NCBI GenBank assembly: GCA_020344055.1
Contig: CP070813.1
Span: 1,151,648 to 1,194,634 of the forward strand
Length of the DNA stretch: 42,987 nt
Direction of reading: 5' to 3'
Origin: Candidatus Zixiibacteriota bacterium
GTDB taxonomy: Bacteria; Zixibacteria; MSB-5A5; UBA10806
This document shows positions 16,730-25,685 of this stretch, in pieces. How positions within the stretch are numbered: position 1 is the stretch's first letter; each line of letters begins with the position of its first letter. The position numbers were made by a program, and so were the translations under genes. The notes beneath the pieces are model-generated. The model had not been told where the DNA came from. It ran no database searches and saw only the letters and a program-made list of their open reading frames with translations.

Positions 16730-17292
16730 TCCATCACCTCCCGGTACCTGAAACAGGATATTGTGTGATCGTTTACCATACCAGCGGCCTGCATGTAGGA
16801 GTAGCATATAGTTGAGCCGACGAATTTGAATCCGCGCTTTTTCAACTCCTCGCTCATGGCGTCGGATTCCGGCGATTTAGCGGGGATATCTTTCAGCTTT
16901 TTCCACCTGTTAACCTTCTGTTTTCCTCCGGTGAACCGCCAGATAAATTTATCGAAACTGCCGAACTCCTTTTGAATCTCCAGGAAAGCCCTGGCGTTGG
17001 TAACAGTTGACCTGATTTTCAGACTGTTTCGAATTATGCCGGGATCGCTCAGGAGTTTCCGAATTCTGGCTTCGCGGTAACGGGATATTTTTACCGGATC
17101 GAAATCATCGAAGGCTTTCGCGAAATTTCCGCGCTTCTTCAGAATTATGGACCAGCTCAGCCCCGCCTGGAACGCGTCCAGTACAAGGAACTCGAAATGC
17201 TTGCGGTCGTCGTGAACCGGAGCGCCCCATTCGGTGTCATGATACCTCAGCATCAATTCGTCATCGCTTGGCCACTCACATCGTTTTTTCAT
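16726..17292 (-). CDS. tag: DNA-3-methyladenine glycosylase I
   Basis: The 188-aa base-excision repair enzyme removes 3-methyladenine from alkylated DNA. The N-terminus RCEWP ... LRYHDTEWGAPVHDDRKHFEFLVLDAFQAGLSW carries the zinc Cys and His, and the C-terminus VNDHTISCFRY the second His and Cys, together the expected zinc site. The IILKKR and SRYREARIRKLL helix regions fit the family. ATG 17292 is preferred; an upstream in-frame ATG adds 11 residues without similarity. It is coupled by a 4-bp overlap to the acetyltransferase at 16253. Confidence 0.93.
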   Translation of the reverse strand: MKKRCEWPSDDELMLRYHDTEWGAPVHDDRKHFEFLVLDAFQAGLSWSIILKKRGNFAKAFDDFDPVKISRYREARIRKLLSDPGIIRNSLKIRSTVTNARAFLEIQKEFGSFDKFIWRFTGGKQKVNRWKKLKDIPAKSPESDAMSEELKKRGFKFVGSTICYSYMQAAGMVNDHTISCFRYREVME

Positions 17293-17381
17293 CGTTCGTC
17301 CCCGCTTAAGAAAAGATACGTTCATTGGTTGTTATTGTTGCGCTCCGCAAGACTTATGCAATGAGCCAGCTGGATATATAA

Positions 17382-17410
17382 TTGACAATTATGCTGATTC
17401 AGGCAATAAT
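17382..17410 (+). promoter_or_regulatory. Promoter of the symporter gene, predicted leaderless
   Basis: TTGACA (17382-17387), 17 bp, then AATAAT (17405-17410). The GTG start at 17417 is 6 bp after the -10 box, so transcription should begin at the start codon. No ribosome site is present. Confidence 0.7.
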
Positions 17411-17416
17411 AGCGTC

Positions 17417-18826
17417 GTGATTTATTTCTGGACCATCCTCCTTTACCTTTTCATCCTGATCATAGTCGGCGCCTGGCGCAGCAGGCAGGTCAAAAACCAG
17501 GACGATTTCATGGTGGCGGGACGGCGTCTTTCGGCCAAGGTGCTGGTGGGGACGCTGCTGGCCACCTGGATCGGCTCGGGTTCGATAATAGCCGGCGCGG
17601 GGCTGGCATATGATAAAGGGTTCCCGGCATTATGGTTCGATGCCGGCGTCTGGATCGCCATAATAATCCTGTACCTGATAGCAGGCAGGGTAAGAGCATT
17701 CGCCCAGTATACAGTCCCGGATATCCTGGAAACAAGGTACAATAAGTATGCCCGCATCCTGGGAACCATAGTAACCGTAATCGCCTATACCGCCATAGTC
17801 AGTTACCAGTTCCGGGCAGGCGGAATGGTGCTGAACCTTATCACGGGGATATCCGTCGATCAGGGTATAATCATAACCGCGGTTTTCGTGATCGGTTATA
17901 CCGTTCTTGCCGGCTTGATTTCGGTCGCCTATACCGACGTCGTAAACGGCGTTATTATGATTATAGGATTATTTATAACATTACCGTTTCTTTTGAAAAC
18001 CGGAGGGGGATGGAGTGAGATCGTTTCCCGGTTGCCGGAAACTCATTTTAAGCCCCTGGGTAACATGACTCTGCTTGAGGCCATCCGTTATTCACTTCCT
18101 CCGATGCTCCTGCTTCTGGGGGAATCGGGAATGTATCAGCGGTTCTTCTCCGCCAGGGACGAGCGCACGGCCAGACGGTCGGTCCTGGGATGGATCGCCG
18201 GGACCATAGTGATCGAAACCCTGATCGTGGTGCTGGCGATTGTGGGAAGCTCCATCTTCATGGATATCGATTCGGAGATGGTGATACTTCACTCGGTGAA
18301 ACACGGTCTGCCGGTCGCCGTCGGATGTATCTGCCTGGCGGCCATAGTGGCGGTAATAGTGTCCACCGCGGACTCATTCCTTCTGGTTCCGGCCACCAAT
18401 ATTATCAGGGATATATACCAGAGATTTATCAATCCCGATGCGTCTCAGAAAAGGATCGTCCTATATTCCAGGATAACGGTGGTTTTGCTGGGTATTTTCG
18501 CTTTCGTCCAGGTTCGCTTTTTCACCAGGGTGCTGGAGATGGCGCTATATGCCTATACCATGTACGGGGTGGGAATTACACCGGCGGTACTGGCGGCGTT
18601 TTTATGGAAAAGGGCCAATGCATACGGCGGAGTATCTTCCATTGCCGCGGGAATGTCTGTAACCATAGTCTGGGAGATTCTGGGAAGCCCGTTTAATATA
18701 CCCACGATTTACCCCGCGTTATTTTCATCTCTGCTTTGCCTGGTGGTAATAAGTTTGATAAAAGAAAGGCCGCCGGAGGAGAGATTGCGGCCCTTTTATA
18801 TAAAAACCTCAAAAGAGGCGTCATAA
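17417..18826 (+). CDS. Sodium:solute symporter (SSS family)
   Basis: The 469-aa inner-membrane protein has about 12-13 hydrophobic helices and SSS family signatures: DDFMVAGRRLSAKVLVGTLLATWIGSGS near the N-terminus, GLISVAYTDVVNGVIMI, and AAIVAVIVSTADSFLLVPATN, which holds the Ser/Asp of the sodium site. It imports a solute with sodium; the substrate (sugar, amino acid, carboxylate or urea) cannot be read from the sequence. The start codon is GTG and there is no ribosome site; the nearby promoter predicts a leaderless mRNA. It is convergent with the repeat protein at 18840. Confidence 0.92.
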   Translation: MIYFWTILLYLFILIIVGAWRSRQVKNQDDFMVAGRRLSAKVLVGTLLATWIGSGSIIAGAGLAYDKGFPALWFDAGVWIAIIILYLIAGRVRAFAQYTVPDILETRYNKYARILGTIVTVIAYTAIVSYQFRAGGMVLNLITGISVDQGIIITAVFVIGYTVLAGLISVAYTDVVNGVIMIIGLFITLPFLLKTGGGWSEIVSRLPETHFKPLGNMTLLEAIRYSLPPMLLLLGESGMYQRFFSARDERTARRSVLGWIAGTIVIETLIVVLAIVGSSIFMDIDSEMVILHSVKHGLPVAVGCICLAAIVAVIVSTADSFLLVPATNIIRDIYQRFINPDASQKRIVLYSRITVVLLGIFAFVQVRFFTRVLEMALYAYTMYGVGITPAVLAAFLWKRANAYGGVSSIAAGMSVTIVWEILGSPFNIPTIYPALFSSLLCLVVISLIKERPPEERLRPFYIKTSKEAS

Positions 18827-18839
18827 ATCAATTCGCGGT

Positions 18840-20030
18840 TTAGTTTTCTCCTTCTCTTATTGTTATATCCCCGTTAACGGTGTCAATCCTGATTTTATTT
18901 TTCCCGTCTTTATACTGTCCTGTACCGTAGATATATTTCCTTTTGGATCCCCAGCCCCCTTCCCACTTATCAGTTTTCCTCTTCTTTAGATCAAAGTCGC
19001 TGTAGATATCGTAATCCTCACGAGCATCCCTGGTAATGGCGAGTTCGATATCGAAATCCATTGACAGGCCCCGGGGCACTGTTAACTCTATATCACCGGC
19101 TTTGGAAGAAATATAGACGTCGCGGTTGCCTTTTTCGGGATCGCCCACCATCTGAACCTCGACGCTTCCACCCATGGTGCTGGCGTCAACCCAGCCGTCG
19201 ATTTCACGGATTTTAATACTGCCGCCCATGGTTTCGGCCTTGACATATTTGCCAGCCCTGTTGACCTCGATGCTTCCGCCCTTGGTGTCGAGCTCCGCGC
19301 CATAGGGCGCTTCGTCCACCTCGATGCTGCCTCCCATGGTAGTAACGTGAAGGGCCGCCGGTTCGGAGCTTGGAGATCTTCCGGTCACATTGCGATAGGT
19401 TACGCTTCCCCCCATGGTCGAGCCGTCAAGATCTCCGTCCACATCCTCAACGCGAATACTTCCTCCCATGGTTTTCACTTCGCCGTTGACTTTCGAATCC
19501 AGCACGGTAATGCTCCCGCCCATAGTATTGAGATCGAGATAACCGGTAATTTTCCTGGCGTCTATGGAACCGCCCATGGTCCGGAAATCAATGTCGCCTT
19601 CGATACAGCAAAAATCAAGGCTTCCCCCGGCCGTCTCGCCGCTAATATTTCCCTTTATATCCTCTATATTTACAGAACCGCCGGCCGTTCCAACTTCGAT
19701 ATTAAATTCATCCGGCACTATAATGGTAAAGTCTATTTCCCCGCTTTTGCGCTTTCGCCATCTGCCCTTTTTCTCGACATCGATTGTTAATCCGGACGAA
19801 GCGAGATCAAAGTCGATATCATAATCGTCATCATCGATGTCAAATACCTCGGCTTTGATCTCAATCTTATCCCCATCTGAGCCTTTTATATAGATATTCC
19901 CCCCGATCTCCGTCTCCAGTACGAGGTCCTTTCCTCTGGAGATCTCGAATTCGCGCTTTATTACAGCATCGGCGAAAACAAAGGAAGCCAAAAACGCAAG
20001 TAGCAGACAGACTAAAAAAGTTCTCTTCAT
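18840..20030 (-). CDS. Exported DUF4097-type beta-strand repeat protein with TMGGS repeats
   Basis: The 396-aa protein starts with a clear signal peptide (MKRTFLVCLLLAFLASFVFADA). From about residue 115 to 300 it carries ten short repeats of the form T[MAK]GGS[IV]xVxxxxGxVxxx, each about 15-20 residues, as in the DUF4097/polymer-forming beta-solenoid proteins. The repeats should stack as a right-handed beta helix in the periplasm or on the surface. The rest is beta-rich and charged. GGAG (TAGGAGC) precedes the ATG at a normal distance. The Omp85-like barrel gene lies just upstream on the same strand. Function is unknown. Confidence 0.85.
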   Translation of the reverse strand: MKRTFLVCLLLAFLASFVFADAVIKREFEISRGKDLVLETEIGGNIYIKGSDGDKIEIKAEVFDIDDDDYDIDFDLASSGLTIDVEKKGRWRKRKSGEIDFTIIVPDEFNIEVGTAGGSVNIEDIKGNISGETAGGSLDFCCIEGDIDFRTMGGSIDARKITGYLDLNTMGGSITVLDSKVNGEVKTMGGSIRVEDVDGDLDGSTMGGSVTYRNVTGRSPSSEPAALHVTTMGGSIEVDEAPYGAELDTKGGSIEVNRAGKYVKAETMGGSIKIREIDGWVDASTMGGSVEVQMVGDPEKGNRDVYISSKAGDIELTVPRGLSMDFDIELAITRDAREDYDIYSDFDLKKRKTDKWEGGWGSKRKYIYGTGQYKDGKNKIRIDTVNGDITIREGEN

Positions 20031-20163
20031 GATTTGCTCCTATCAACAATGCCGATCTTTAAATTTGTCCTGCACGGTTTTTCATCCTTTTTAAATACGT
20101 AATAACGGCCCGAAAGTTTTATAAAAGTGATGGCGGATAACCGGATAGGCCTGGATTCTAAAA

Positions 20164-21273
20164 TTAGAACGCTTCGCCCACGGCCAGATACAGCTCGGCG
20201 GAATCGTGCCCGATCCCGTAGTCGAGTCTGATATTGAATTTTTCAGACTCAACCAAGATATACCTGAAACCGAAGCCGGCGGCGAATTTGAACTTGCTCG
20301 ACCTGAAATCGGAGATGGTCCTCACCACCGACCCGGCTCCGGCGAAAAGAGTAAATCCGAATCTGCCCAGAAGGGGTACCCGCCGATATTCAAGCTGGGC
20401 GGCCACAAGCTTCTTTTCGATATATAGCATCGGAAGATAACCCCTGACGATCTGACCGACCCTGGAATAATTCCCGAACGGCGCGTCCCCGCTGATGAAA
20501 TCTCCATACAGCTGGAACGCCAGCACATTGTCGGAATAAAACGAATGGTATTTCCGCAGATCTATGGTCAGGCGTCTATAAGTATAGTCGCCCCCGATCG
20601 TCCTGCCGTAAAAGGAGGATTCCAACTCCAGGTATTCACCCTCTCCGGGGAAAAAGGTGTTATCCCGCCCTTCCCAGCTGATCGAAAACCCGGCTCCGCT
20701 GTTGGTTCCGTTTTCGGAGCCGGTTATGTCCCCTTGCGCAAGCGCCCCGTTTTCTTCGATCTCCAGGAATTTAACGTTTGTAAGCCCGTAAAGAAGACCT
20801 GCATACAATTCTTTGGCCACTCTGCGTTTAATACCTATAGCAAAACCTGTATTCCGGGTTGTGAACTCCTCTTCGTCTTCTTTTGAAACGCCGGTCCCGA
20901 AACCGAAAAAACCGTTCGGCCACTTTTCATAAAATACCGTTCCCGACAGAATGTATCTATTATCGCGAAAATAAAGGTTGGGATCGAAGCTTATGGAAAT
21001 CTGTTTTTTAACAGTGTAAAAGGCAAGAAAAGATAAATTTGACGGCCTGCAGTGCGGCGAAAAGCGGAAAATGTAGTTGGGATAAACGCCGAATCCCAGC
21101 TTCGTTTCCGGCATATAGAATACCGCCGGCAACACCGTCAGGCTGCTTTCAAGAGTATCAAAAACGGCAGCCGATGTCGAATCGCCGGCGGTGATATCCG
21201 AATCAGCCGTCACCGAGACAGGTGTTACAGATAAAAATAAAAAGATTGCGAAAAGTAATTTAAGAGAATTCAT
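20164..21273 (-). CDS. BamA/TamA family (Omp85) outer-membrane beta-barrel protein without POTRA domains
   Basis: The protein of about 369 aa starts with a signal peptide (LKLLFAIFLFLSVTPVSVTADS). The rest is alternating beta-strand sequence with the Omp85/surface antigen barrel pattern: SISWEGRDNTFFPGEGEYLELESSF, the VGQIVRGY region (VRGF-type loop motif of the family) and FAAGFGFRYILVESEKFNIRLDYGIG, ending in a terminal Phe (GEAF) as needed for BAM insertion. No POTRA repeats are present, so it is a short barrel-only member; its role in protein or lipid export is unknown. An ATG at 21300 would add 9 residues. The long open frame further upstream is only the antisense of the EamA gene. Confidence 0.85.
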   Translation of the reverse strand: MNSLKLLFAIFLFLSVTPVSVTADSDITAGDSTSAAVFDTLESSLTVLPAVFYMPETKLGFGVYPNYIFRFSPHCRPSNLSFLAFYTVKKQISISFDPNLYFRDNRYILSGTVFYEKWPNGFFGFGTGVSKEDEEEFTTRNTGFAIGIKRRVAKELYAGLLYGLTNVKFLEIEENGALAQGDITGSENGTNSGAGFSISWEGRDNTFFPGEGEYLELESSFYGRTIGGDYTYRRLTIDLRKYHSFYSDNVLAFQLYGDFISGDAPFGNYSRVGQIVRGYLPMLYIEKKLVAAQLEYRRVPLLGRFGFTLFAGAGSVVRTISDFRSSKFKFAAGFGFRYILVESEKFNIRLDYGIGHDSAELYLAVGEAF

Positions 21274-21323
21274 CCGGCCGACAAGATAGCGACTGTTCAT
21301 CGATTGGACAACAAAATTCACGG

Positions 21324-22214
21324 TTACCCGAAAGTTACTATAAAAGCCCCCGCCACTCCCAGGATTATCCCGATTACCCGGCGTCTGGTTATGGGTTCTT
21401 TTAAGAACAGCGCCGCGAATATAAAAATAAAGATGTTTGAGGTCTGGTTTAAGGCCGCCGCTATGGATGCCTGCGTGTATTTCATCCCGGCCAGCCACAA
21501 CAATAAGGCGCAGTACGCCCCGAGAAAAGAACTGGTCAAAAGGTAGGTCCAGCCCCGTCGAGTGAGATGCGGCGTGGCGATTTTCCGTCGCCGGGGATGA
21601 AAGATCAAAACGATAGCGAGAATTATCCCGCCTCCGAACAGACGGATCTCCGACAGCGGCAGAAGGGGAGAACGATTTAGAAGAGGCTTTATCATTACTA
21701 TCCCTACCGCCATGGCAAACATGGCCAGGGCGCCCCATAGGATTCCCAGAAGCAGGTTTCGTCTGCCGATGAATCCGCTTTTATCGGCACGGGTGATGGT
21801 AAGCACGGCCGAAATTATCATGGCTACACCTATGATCTGCAGAATCCCCAGCCTTTCCCCCACCCATAAAAACGCCAGGAATATAATCGAGGGGCTGTAG
21901 AGGCAATCGACGATGGCCGATAGTCCGGCACCGAGTAAATTAAGGCTTCTGAAGAACAAGGTGTCCGCGACCCCGATTCCCAGCGCCCCGCTTGCCAGAA
22001 GCAGTATTATTTCATCGGAGGTAAATCCCTCAAATATCCAGCCCTCGAAAAAATAGACCGTCGGCACCAGAAGCACCATGGCCAGCAGGTTCTTGAAAAA
22101 ATTAAGGGCGACGGGATGGACCGTCTCGCCGCTTTTTTTAAAGAGGATCACGGCGGAAGCCCAGACGATCGCCGTGACGAAAGCGAATATTTCTCCAATG
22201 TAAGGTATCTGCAT
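21324..22214 (-). CDS. EamA/DMT family transporter
   Basis: The 296-aa protein has ten hydrophobic helices arranged as two EamA repeats (about 5-140 and 150-290). Typical features include ATAIVWASAVILFKKSG at the start, ASGALGIGVADTLFF, FLWVGERLGILQIIGVAMI in the first half and LFLKEPITRRRVIGIILGVAGAF at the end of the second. It probably exports a small metabolite across the inner membrane; substrate unknown. It sits upstream of the Omp85 gene on the same strand with a 50-bp gap. Confidence 0.92.
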   Translation of the reverse strand: MQIPYIGEIFAFVTAIVWASAVILFKKSGETVHPVALNFFKNLLAMVLLVPTVYFFEGWIFEGFTSDEIILLLASGALGIGVADTLFFRSLNLLGAGLSAIVDCLYSPSIIFLAFLWVGERLGILQIIGVAMIISAVLTITRADKSGFIGRRNLLLGILWGALAMFAMAVGIVMIKPLLNRSPLLPLSEIRLFGGGIILAIVLIFHPRRRKIATPHLTRRGWTYLLTSSFLGAYCALLLWLAGMKYTQASIAAALNQTSNIFIFIFAALFLKEPITRRRVIGIILGVAGAFIVTFG

Positions 22215-22252
22215 CTGTTACTATTCGATTCCTCGGGCGAAAAGTTTCGCCG

Positions 22253-22281
22253 AATTTATGAAATCGCCCGAGTTTATTCAA
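22253..22281 (-). promoter_or_regulatory. Possible promoter of the EamA gene
   Basis: On the minus strand TTGAAT (22281-22276), 17 bp, then TAAATT (22258-22253). The ATG lies about 38 bp downstream. Confidence 0.4.
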
Positions 22282-22403
22282 CGGCGAATTTTCAATTGCC
22301 GGTTTTTTAAATTACTTTCTTGCATATTGGGCTCCCAATTCGTAGGATAGGTGCATATTTATCGCGATATGGTCCTGTTTTTGTCCGCTTAAAAGGAGTC
22401 AAG

Positions 22404-24395
22404 ATGAAAAAGAGAAATATGACCGCCGAAGATCTTTTGAAACTGAAGTTCATAAGATCGGTTTGTCTGTCGCCGGATGAAACCAGAATCATGTTCACGG
22501 CGGAGGTTGTCTCGGAGGATAAGAAAAAATACCACTCGCATATTTATATGGTTAATGTAGACGGCACTGATCTGCGTCAATTCACCTTCGGCAAGGTATC
22601 GGATTCCAATCCGGTATTCTCTCCCGACGGCGGCTGGATAGTATTCACATCCAAACGCAATGATAAAAAGGGCCTCTACAGGATGCCCACCTCCGGAGGA
22701 GAGGCCAAATTAATCGTGGAAAAGGATGGCTCCTATTCTGATGTTTCCGTCTCCCCGGACGGCCAAAAGGTCCTGTGCATTTTCAGAAAAGCCGACGACG
22801 TTCCCAAAGACAAAGACGGAAAGAAAGAAGCGCCGGTCTTCAGACATATCACCAGGATGTTTTACAAACTGGACAATACCGGATTCAATCCGATAGACCC
22901 CGGGCATATATATATTTACGATATCGAAACCGGTGAGGGCAAACAGATCACCAGGGGCAAAAACGGCGAACGATGTCCCGTTTGGCTGGGCAACGGGAGA
23001 TCCGTAGCCTATGTCGCCAACGTTCAACGCGAGCCCGATTTTCACACCCTGAAAGACGATATTTTCGTAGTGTCATCCGCCGGTGGAAAATCTCGAAAAC
23101 TGAAAAAGCCCGCGGGTCCGGTGGAGAATATCGCCTCTTCTCCCGATGGAAAGACGATAGCTTTCGCCGGTAATGACAATCCTTTCGACGAATGGGGAGT
23201 GGAACCGCTTCACATCTGGAAGGTACCGGTTCGCGGAGGAAACGCCGTCGACCTCACGCCGAAACTCGACAGGATGACTACCGATATTACCATATCCGAC
23301 GCCGCCGAGGTCCACGGAGGCATGAAACCGATCTGGTCCAAAAACGGCAGGGAGATTTATTTTCAGGTATCCGAAAACGGCTCCACTCGAATTTACAAAA
23401 TCCGATCCTCGGGCCGGGAATTAAGGAAGGTCATCGATGGTAAAATTCACGCGATCTCGGCTTCCCTGGCCGGCAAAAACATCGTTATCGCCTCGATAAT
23501 ATCAAATCCGACAATGCCGGCGGAGATTTTCGTATCTTCTCTAAAGCCCGGTTCAAAACCGAGGCAGATCACGAAACTTAATGAAGATCTATCGAAAAGC
23601 GTAAATATCCGCAAGCCGGAAGAGATGATAATCCGGGGTCATGACGGTTATCCGATACATACCTGGATCATAAAGCCGCCGAACTTCTCAGCCAAAAAGA
23701 GATACCCGGCAATTATGCAAATTCACGGGGGTCCGCGGGTGCAGTACGGGCATACGTTTTTCCATGAAATGCAGTTCCTGGCGGCCTGCGGCTATGTGGT
23801 TTACTACTGCAACCCACGGGGAGGGCAGGGCTACGGCAAAGAACATTCCGCGATCATCATTAACAACTGGGGAAGCTACGATTATCAAGACTGCATGTCG
23901 GTGACGAGGTATATGGCTTCCAGGAAATATATCAATAAAAGCAGGATGGGGGTAACGGGCGGCAGTTATGGCGGATATATGACCAACTGGATCGTTTCTC
24001 ACACCGATTTTTTCAAGGCCGCGGTCACTCAAAGGTCGGTCACCAATCTGGTTTCCTTCTATGGCTCATCCGATATCGGATTCGATCTCGATAGGGAGAT
24101 CAAGGGATCACCCTGGAAGAACCTGGATAGTTGGTGGGAGATGTCGCCCATAAAGCATGTGGCCAATATCAAGACGCCGCTTCTGATAATCCACTCCGAA
24201 CAGGATCTGAGATGCCCCATAGAACAGGGCGAGCAGCTATTTATTTCCCTAAAGAAACTCCGGCGAAAAGTGGAGATGGTTCGTTTTCCCGAAGAGCCTC
24301 ACGGTTTATCGAGGTGCGGCCGGCCGGACAGGCGCATGGCCCGGCTGGACTGGATTCGGAAATGGTTCGATAGATATCTGAAAGGGAAAAAATAA
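22404..24395 (+). CDS. S9 family prolyl oligopeptidase / acylaminoacyl peptidase
   Basis: This serine peptidase of 663 aa has an N-terminal TolB/WD40-like beta-propeller (about 15-390, with repeated SPDG and SPDGKTIAFAG motifs) that gates a C-terminal alpha/beta-hydrolase domain (about 400-660). The triad is visible as Ser521 in GGSYGGYM, Asp601 in SEQDLRCP and His633 in EEPHGLSR. MQIHGGPRVQYGH supplies the oxyanion site. No signal peptide is present, so it is cytoplasmic and likely trims oligopeptides for catabolism. ATG 22404 has AAGGAG 6 bp upstream; an upstream in-frame TTG-type start is not supported. It appears monocistronic. Confidence 0.95.
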   Translation: MKKRNMTAEDLLKLKFIRSVCLSPDETRIMFTAEVVSEDKKKYHSHIYMVNVDGTDLRQFTFGKVSDSNPVFSPDGGWIVFTSKRNDKKGLYRMPTSGGEAKLIVEKDGSYSDVSVSPDGQKVLCIFRKADDVPKDKDGKKEAPVFRHITRMFYKLDNTGFNPIDPGHIYIYDIETGEGKQITRGKNGERCPVWLGNGRSVAYVANVQREPDFHTLKDDIFVVSSAGGKSRKLKKPAGPVENIASSPDGKTIAFAGNDNPFDEWGVEPLHIWKVPVRGGNAVDLTPKLDRMTTDITISDAAEVHGGMKPIWSKNGREIYFQVSENGSTRIYKIRSSGRELRKVIDGKIHAISASLAGKNIVIASIISNPTMPAEIFVSSLKPGSKPRQITKLNEDLSKSVNIRKPEEMIIRGHDGYPIHTWIIKPPNFSAKKRYPAIMQIHGGPRVQYGHTFFHEMQFLAACGYVVYYCNPRGGQGYGKEHSAIIINNWGSYDYQDCMSVTRYMASRKYINKSRMGVTGGSYGGYMTNWIVSHTDFFKAAVTQRSVTNLVSFYGSSDIGFDLDREIKGSPWKNLDSWWEMSPIKHVANIKTPLLIIHSEQDLRCPIEQGEQLFISLKKLRRKVEMVRFPEEPHGLSRCGRPDRRMARLDWIRKWFDRYLKGKK

Positions 24396-24487
24396 GGCGA
24401 AATATCGAGATTATAAAATCGGATTTAAATTCGGCTATGGGGTAAGCCCGCAAATAAAATCGGTACGGTTATAAGGATTGTGGCGTC

Positions 24488-25384
24488 TTAGCCTTTTTCC
24501 CTGTCTTTTTCCAATTTTTTTCGATCGGTAATATCGATAAATATCGCCCCGAACTTACCTTTTTCCGGGCAGAACGCGACAACATCATAGTACCTGTTAA
24601 GATCCTGCGAATAGTTTTCAAACCTGATCGATCTGCCTGTCAGGGCGACTTTTCCGTAATTCTTAATCCAGTATGATTCGATATTTGGCAAAACCTGTTT
24701 CACGGTTTTCCCGATAACGCTCTTGCGCGGTAAACCGGTCATTTTTTCAAAAGAAGGATTGACCTCCAGGAAGCGATAATCAATCGGCTCGCCTTTGTCG
24801 TCGCAGATAATCTCGTGCAGTGCAAAACCGTCGATCATCTTATCGAAAAGCATCTGATATTCTTTTCTGCTCTTTTTCAAAGCCTCCGAGGTATAGAATT
24901 CTTCAGTGATATCCAGGCCCGAGCTCAAGGTGCCGGTTATATTTCCCGATGGATCTCTCAATATTACGTTGTGCCAGGCGATAAGTCTCTCTTCGCGATC
25001 TCTGGTGAGAACCGGATTCTCGAAAAACTCCTGCCCTTCAAAATTCCCCGCCATCAGTCCCTCAAATACATTTTTTACTTCAGGCCCGAAGTATTGAGGT
25101 AGAAATTTATCGAACCAGACTTCGCCTACAATCTCATGTTCATCATATCCTAAAATCTCGCATCCTCTTTTGTTTATCTGAACTACCTTACCGGAGGAAT
25201 CGAGTTCGACTATTATTGTATGCACTACATCAAGGTACTGTCGAGTCATTCTGTCCGACTTGATATCGCTTCTTTCAAGCAATTGAGAAAGCCTGTCCCT
25301 TTCGGATTCGAGCCTGGCAATCCTCCGGCGCAACGATTCGATCTCTTCAATAAGCATTTTTTTAGATTTTTTATTGTTCAACAT
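24488..25384 (-). CDS. Orphan two-PAS-domain protein without kinase or effector domain
   Basis: The 298-aa protein begins with a coiled coil (about 8-45, EEIESLRRRIARLESERDRLSQLLERS). PAS domain 1 (about 50-165) contains VVELDSSGKVVQINKRG-type sequence, NKRGCEILGYDEHEIVGE and the PAC tail GTLSSGLDITEE; PAS domain 2 (about 170-288) contains RFLEVNPSFEKMTGLPRKSVIGK and ends IFIDITDRKKLEKDREKG. The stop comes exactly where a histidine kinase dimerisation helix or GGDEF domain would follow, and nothing recognisable lies after it. It may be a free sensor that works by PAS dimerisation or a truncated kinase. ATG 25384 has GGGAG 8 bp upstream. Confidence 0.85.
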   Translation of the reverse strand: MLNNKKSKKMLIEEIESLRRRIARLESERDRLSQLLERSDIKSDRMTRQYLDVVHTIIVELDSSGKVVQINKRGCEILGYDEHEIVGEVWFDKFLPQYFGPEVKNVFEGLMAGNFEGQEFFENPVLTRDREERLIAWHNVILRDPSGNITGTLSSGLDITEEFYTSEALKKSRKEYQMLFDKMIDGFALHEIICDDKGEPIDYRFLEVNPSFEKMTGLPRKSVIGKTVKQVLPNIESYWIKNYGKVALTGRSIRFENYSQDLNRYYDVVAFCPEKGKFGAIFIDITDRKKLEKDREKG

Positions 25385-25447
25385 TCCTTTCACTCCCGAT
25401 ACTTCGATTTTTCGATGGCGCAATCCCTGAGATGCAAAACGATGGAT

Positions 25448-25476
25448 AATCTATCTAAATTGCCTGTCAAATTCAA
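25448..25476 (-). promoter_or_regulatory. Possible promoter of the PAS-PAS gene
   Basis: On the minus strand TTGAAT (25476-25471), 17 bp, then TAGATT (25453-25448). The leader would be about 60 nt. Confidence 0.4.
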
Positions 25477-25641
25477 GAGAAATAAAATGAAATGATAGCC
25501 AAAAATTCGCTCCTTAATGAATACATTGAAGTCCAGTTTAGCACTTTCTCCAGAAGCCCTGAATAATTGACATAAAATATTCGAAACGTCGAGCGATTCA
25601 GCAAAGAACGAATTCGGAGTCTAATCCTGAAAACTATCTTT

Positions 25642-25670
25642 TTGACTTTTAACAGAGTCGCTTTTATATT
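25642..25670 (+). promoter_or_regulatory. Promoter of the acpS-folate-pantothenate operon
   Basis: TTGACT (25642-25647), 17 bp, then TATATT (25665-25670). The short leader carries AGGTGAG about 5 bp before the ATG of acpS. Confidence 0.65.
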
Positions 25671-25685
25671 CGGTCAGGTGAGCTT

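Larger units (their letters stand above)
25385..25685. promoter_or_regulatory. Divergent intergenic region between the PAS gene and acpS
   Basis: This 301-bp stretch has no credible gene. It holds the PAS gene promoter candidate (25448-25476, minus) and the acpS promoter (25642-25670, plus). Between them it is AT rich, with one more TTGACA at 25567-25572 that has no good -10 box. Confidence 0.55.

Noticed and set aside
21274-21738. N-terminal extension of the Omp85 barrel protein
   Set aside because: It lies entirely antisense to EamA-coding sequence, has no export features, and the signal peptide begins at 21273.
25567-25572. Additional TTGACA box in the acpS upstream region
   Set aside because: No plausible -10 hexamer lies 15-19 bp downstream, and a better promoter is closer to acpS.
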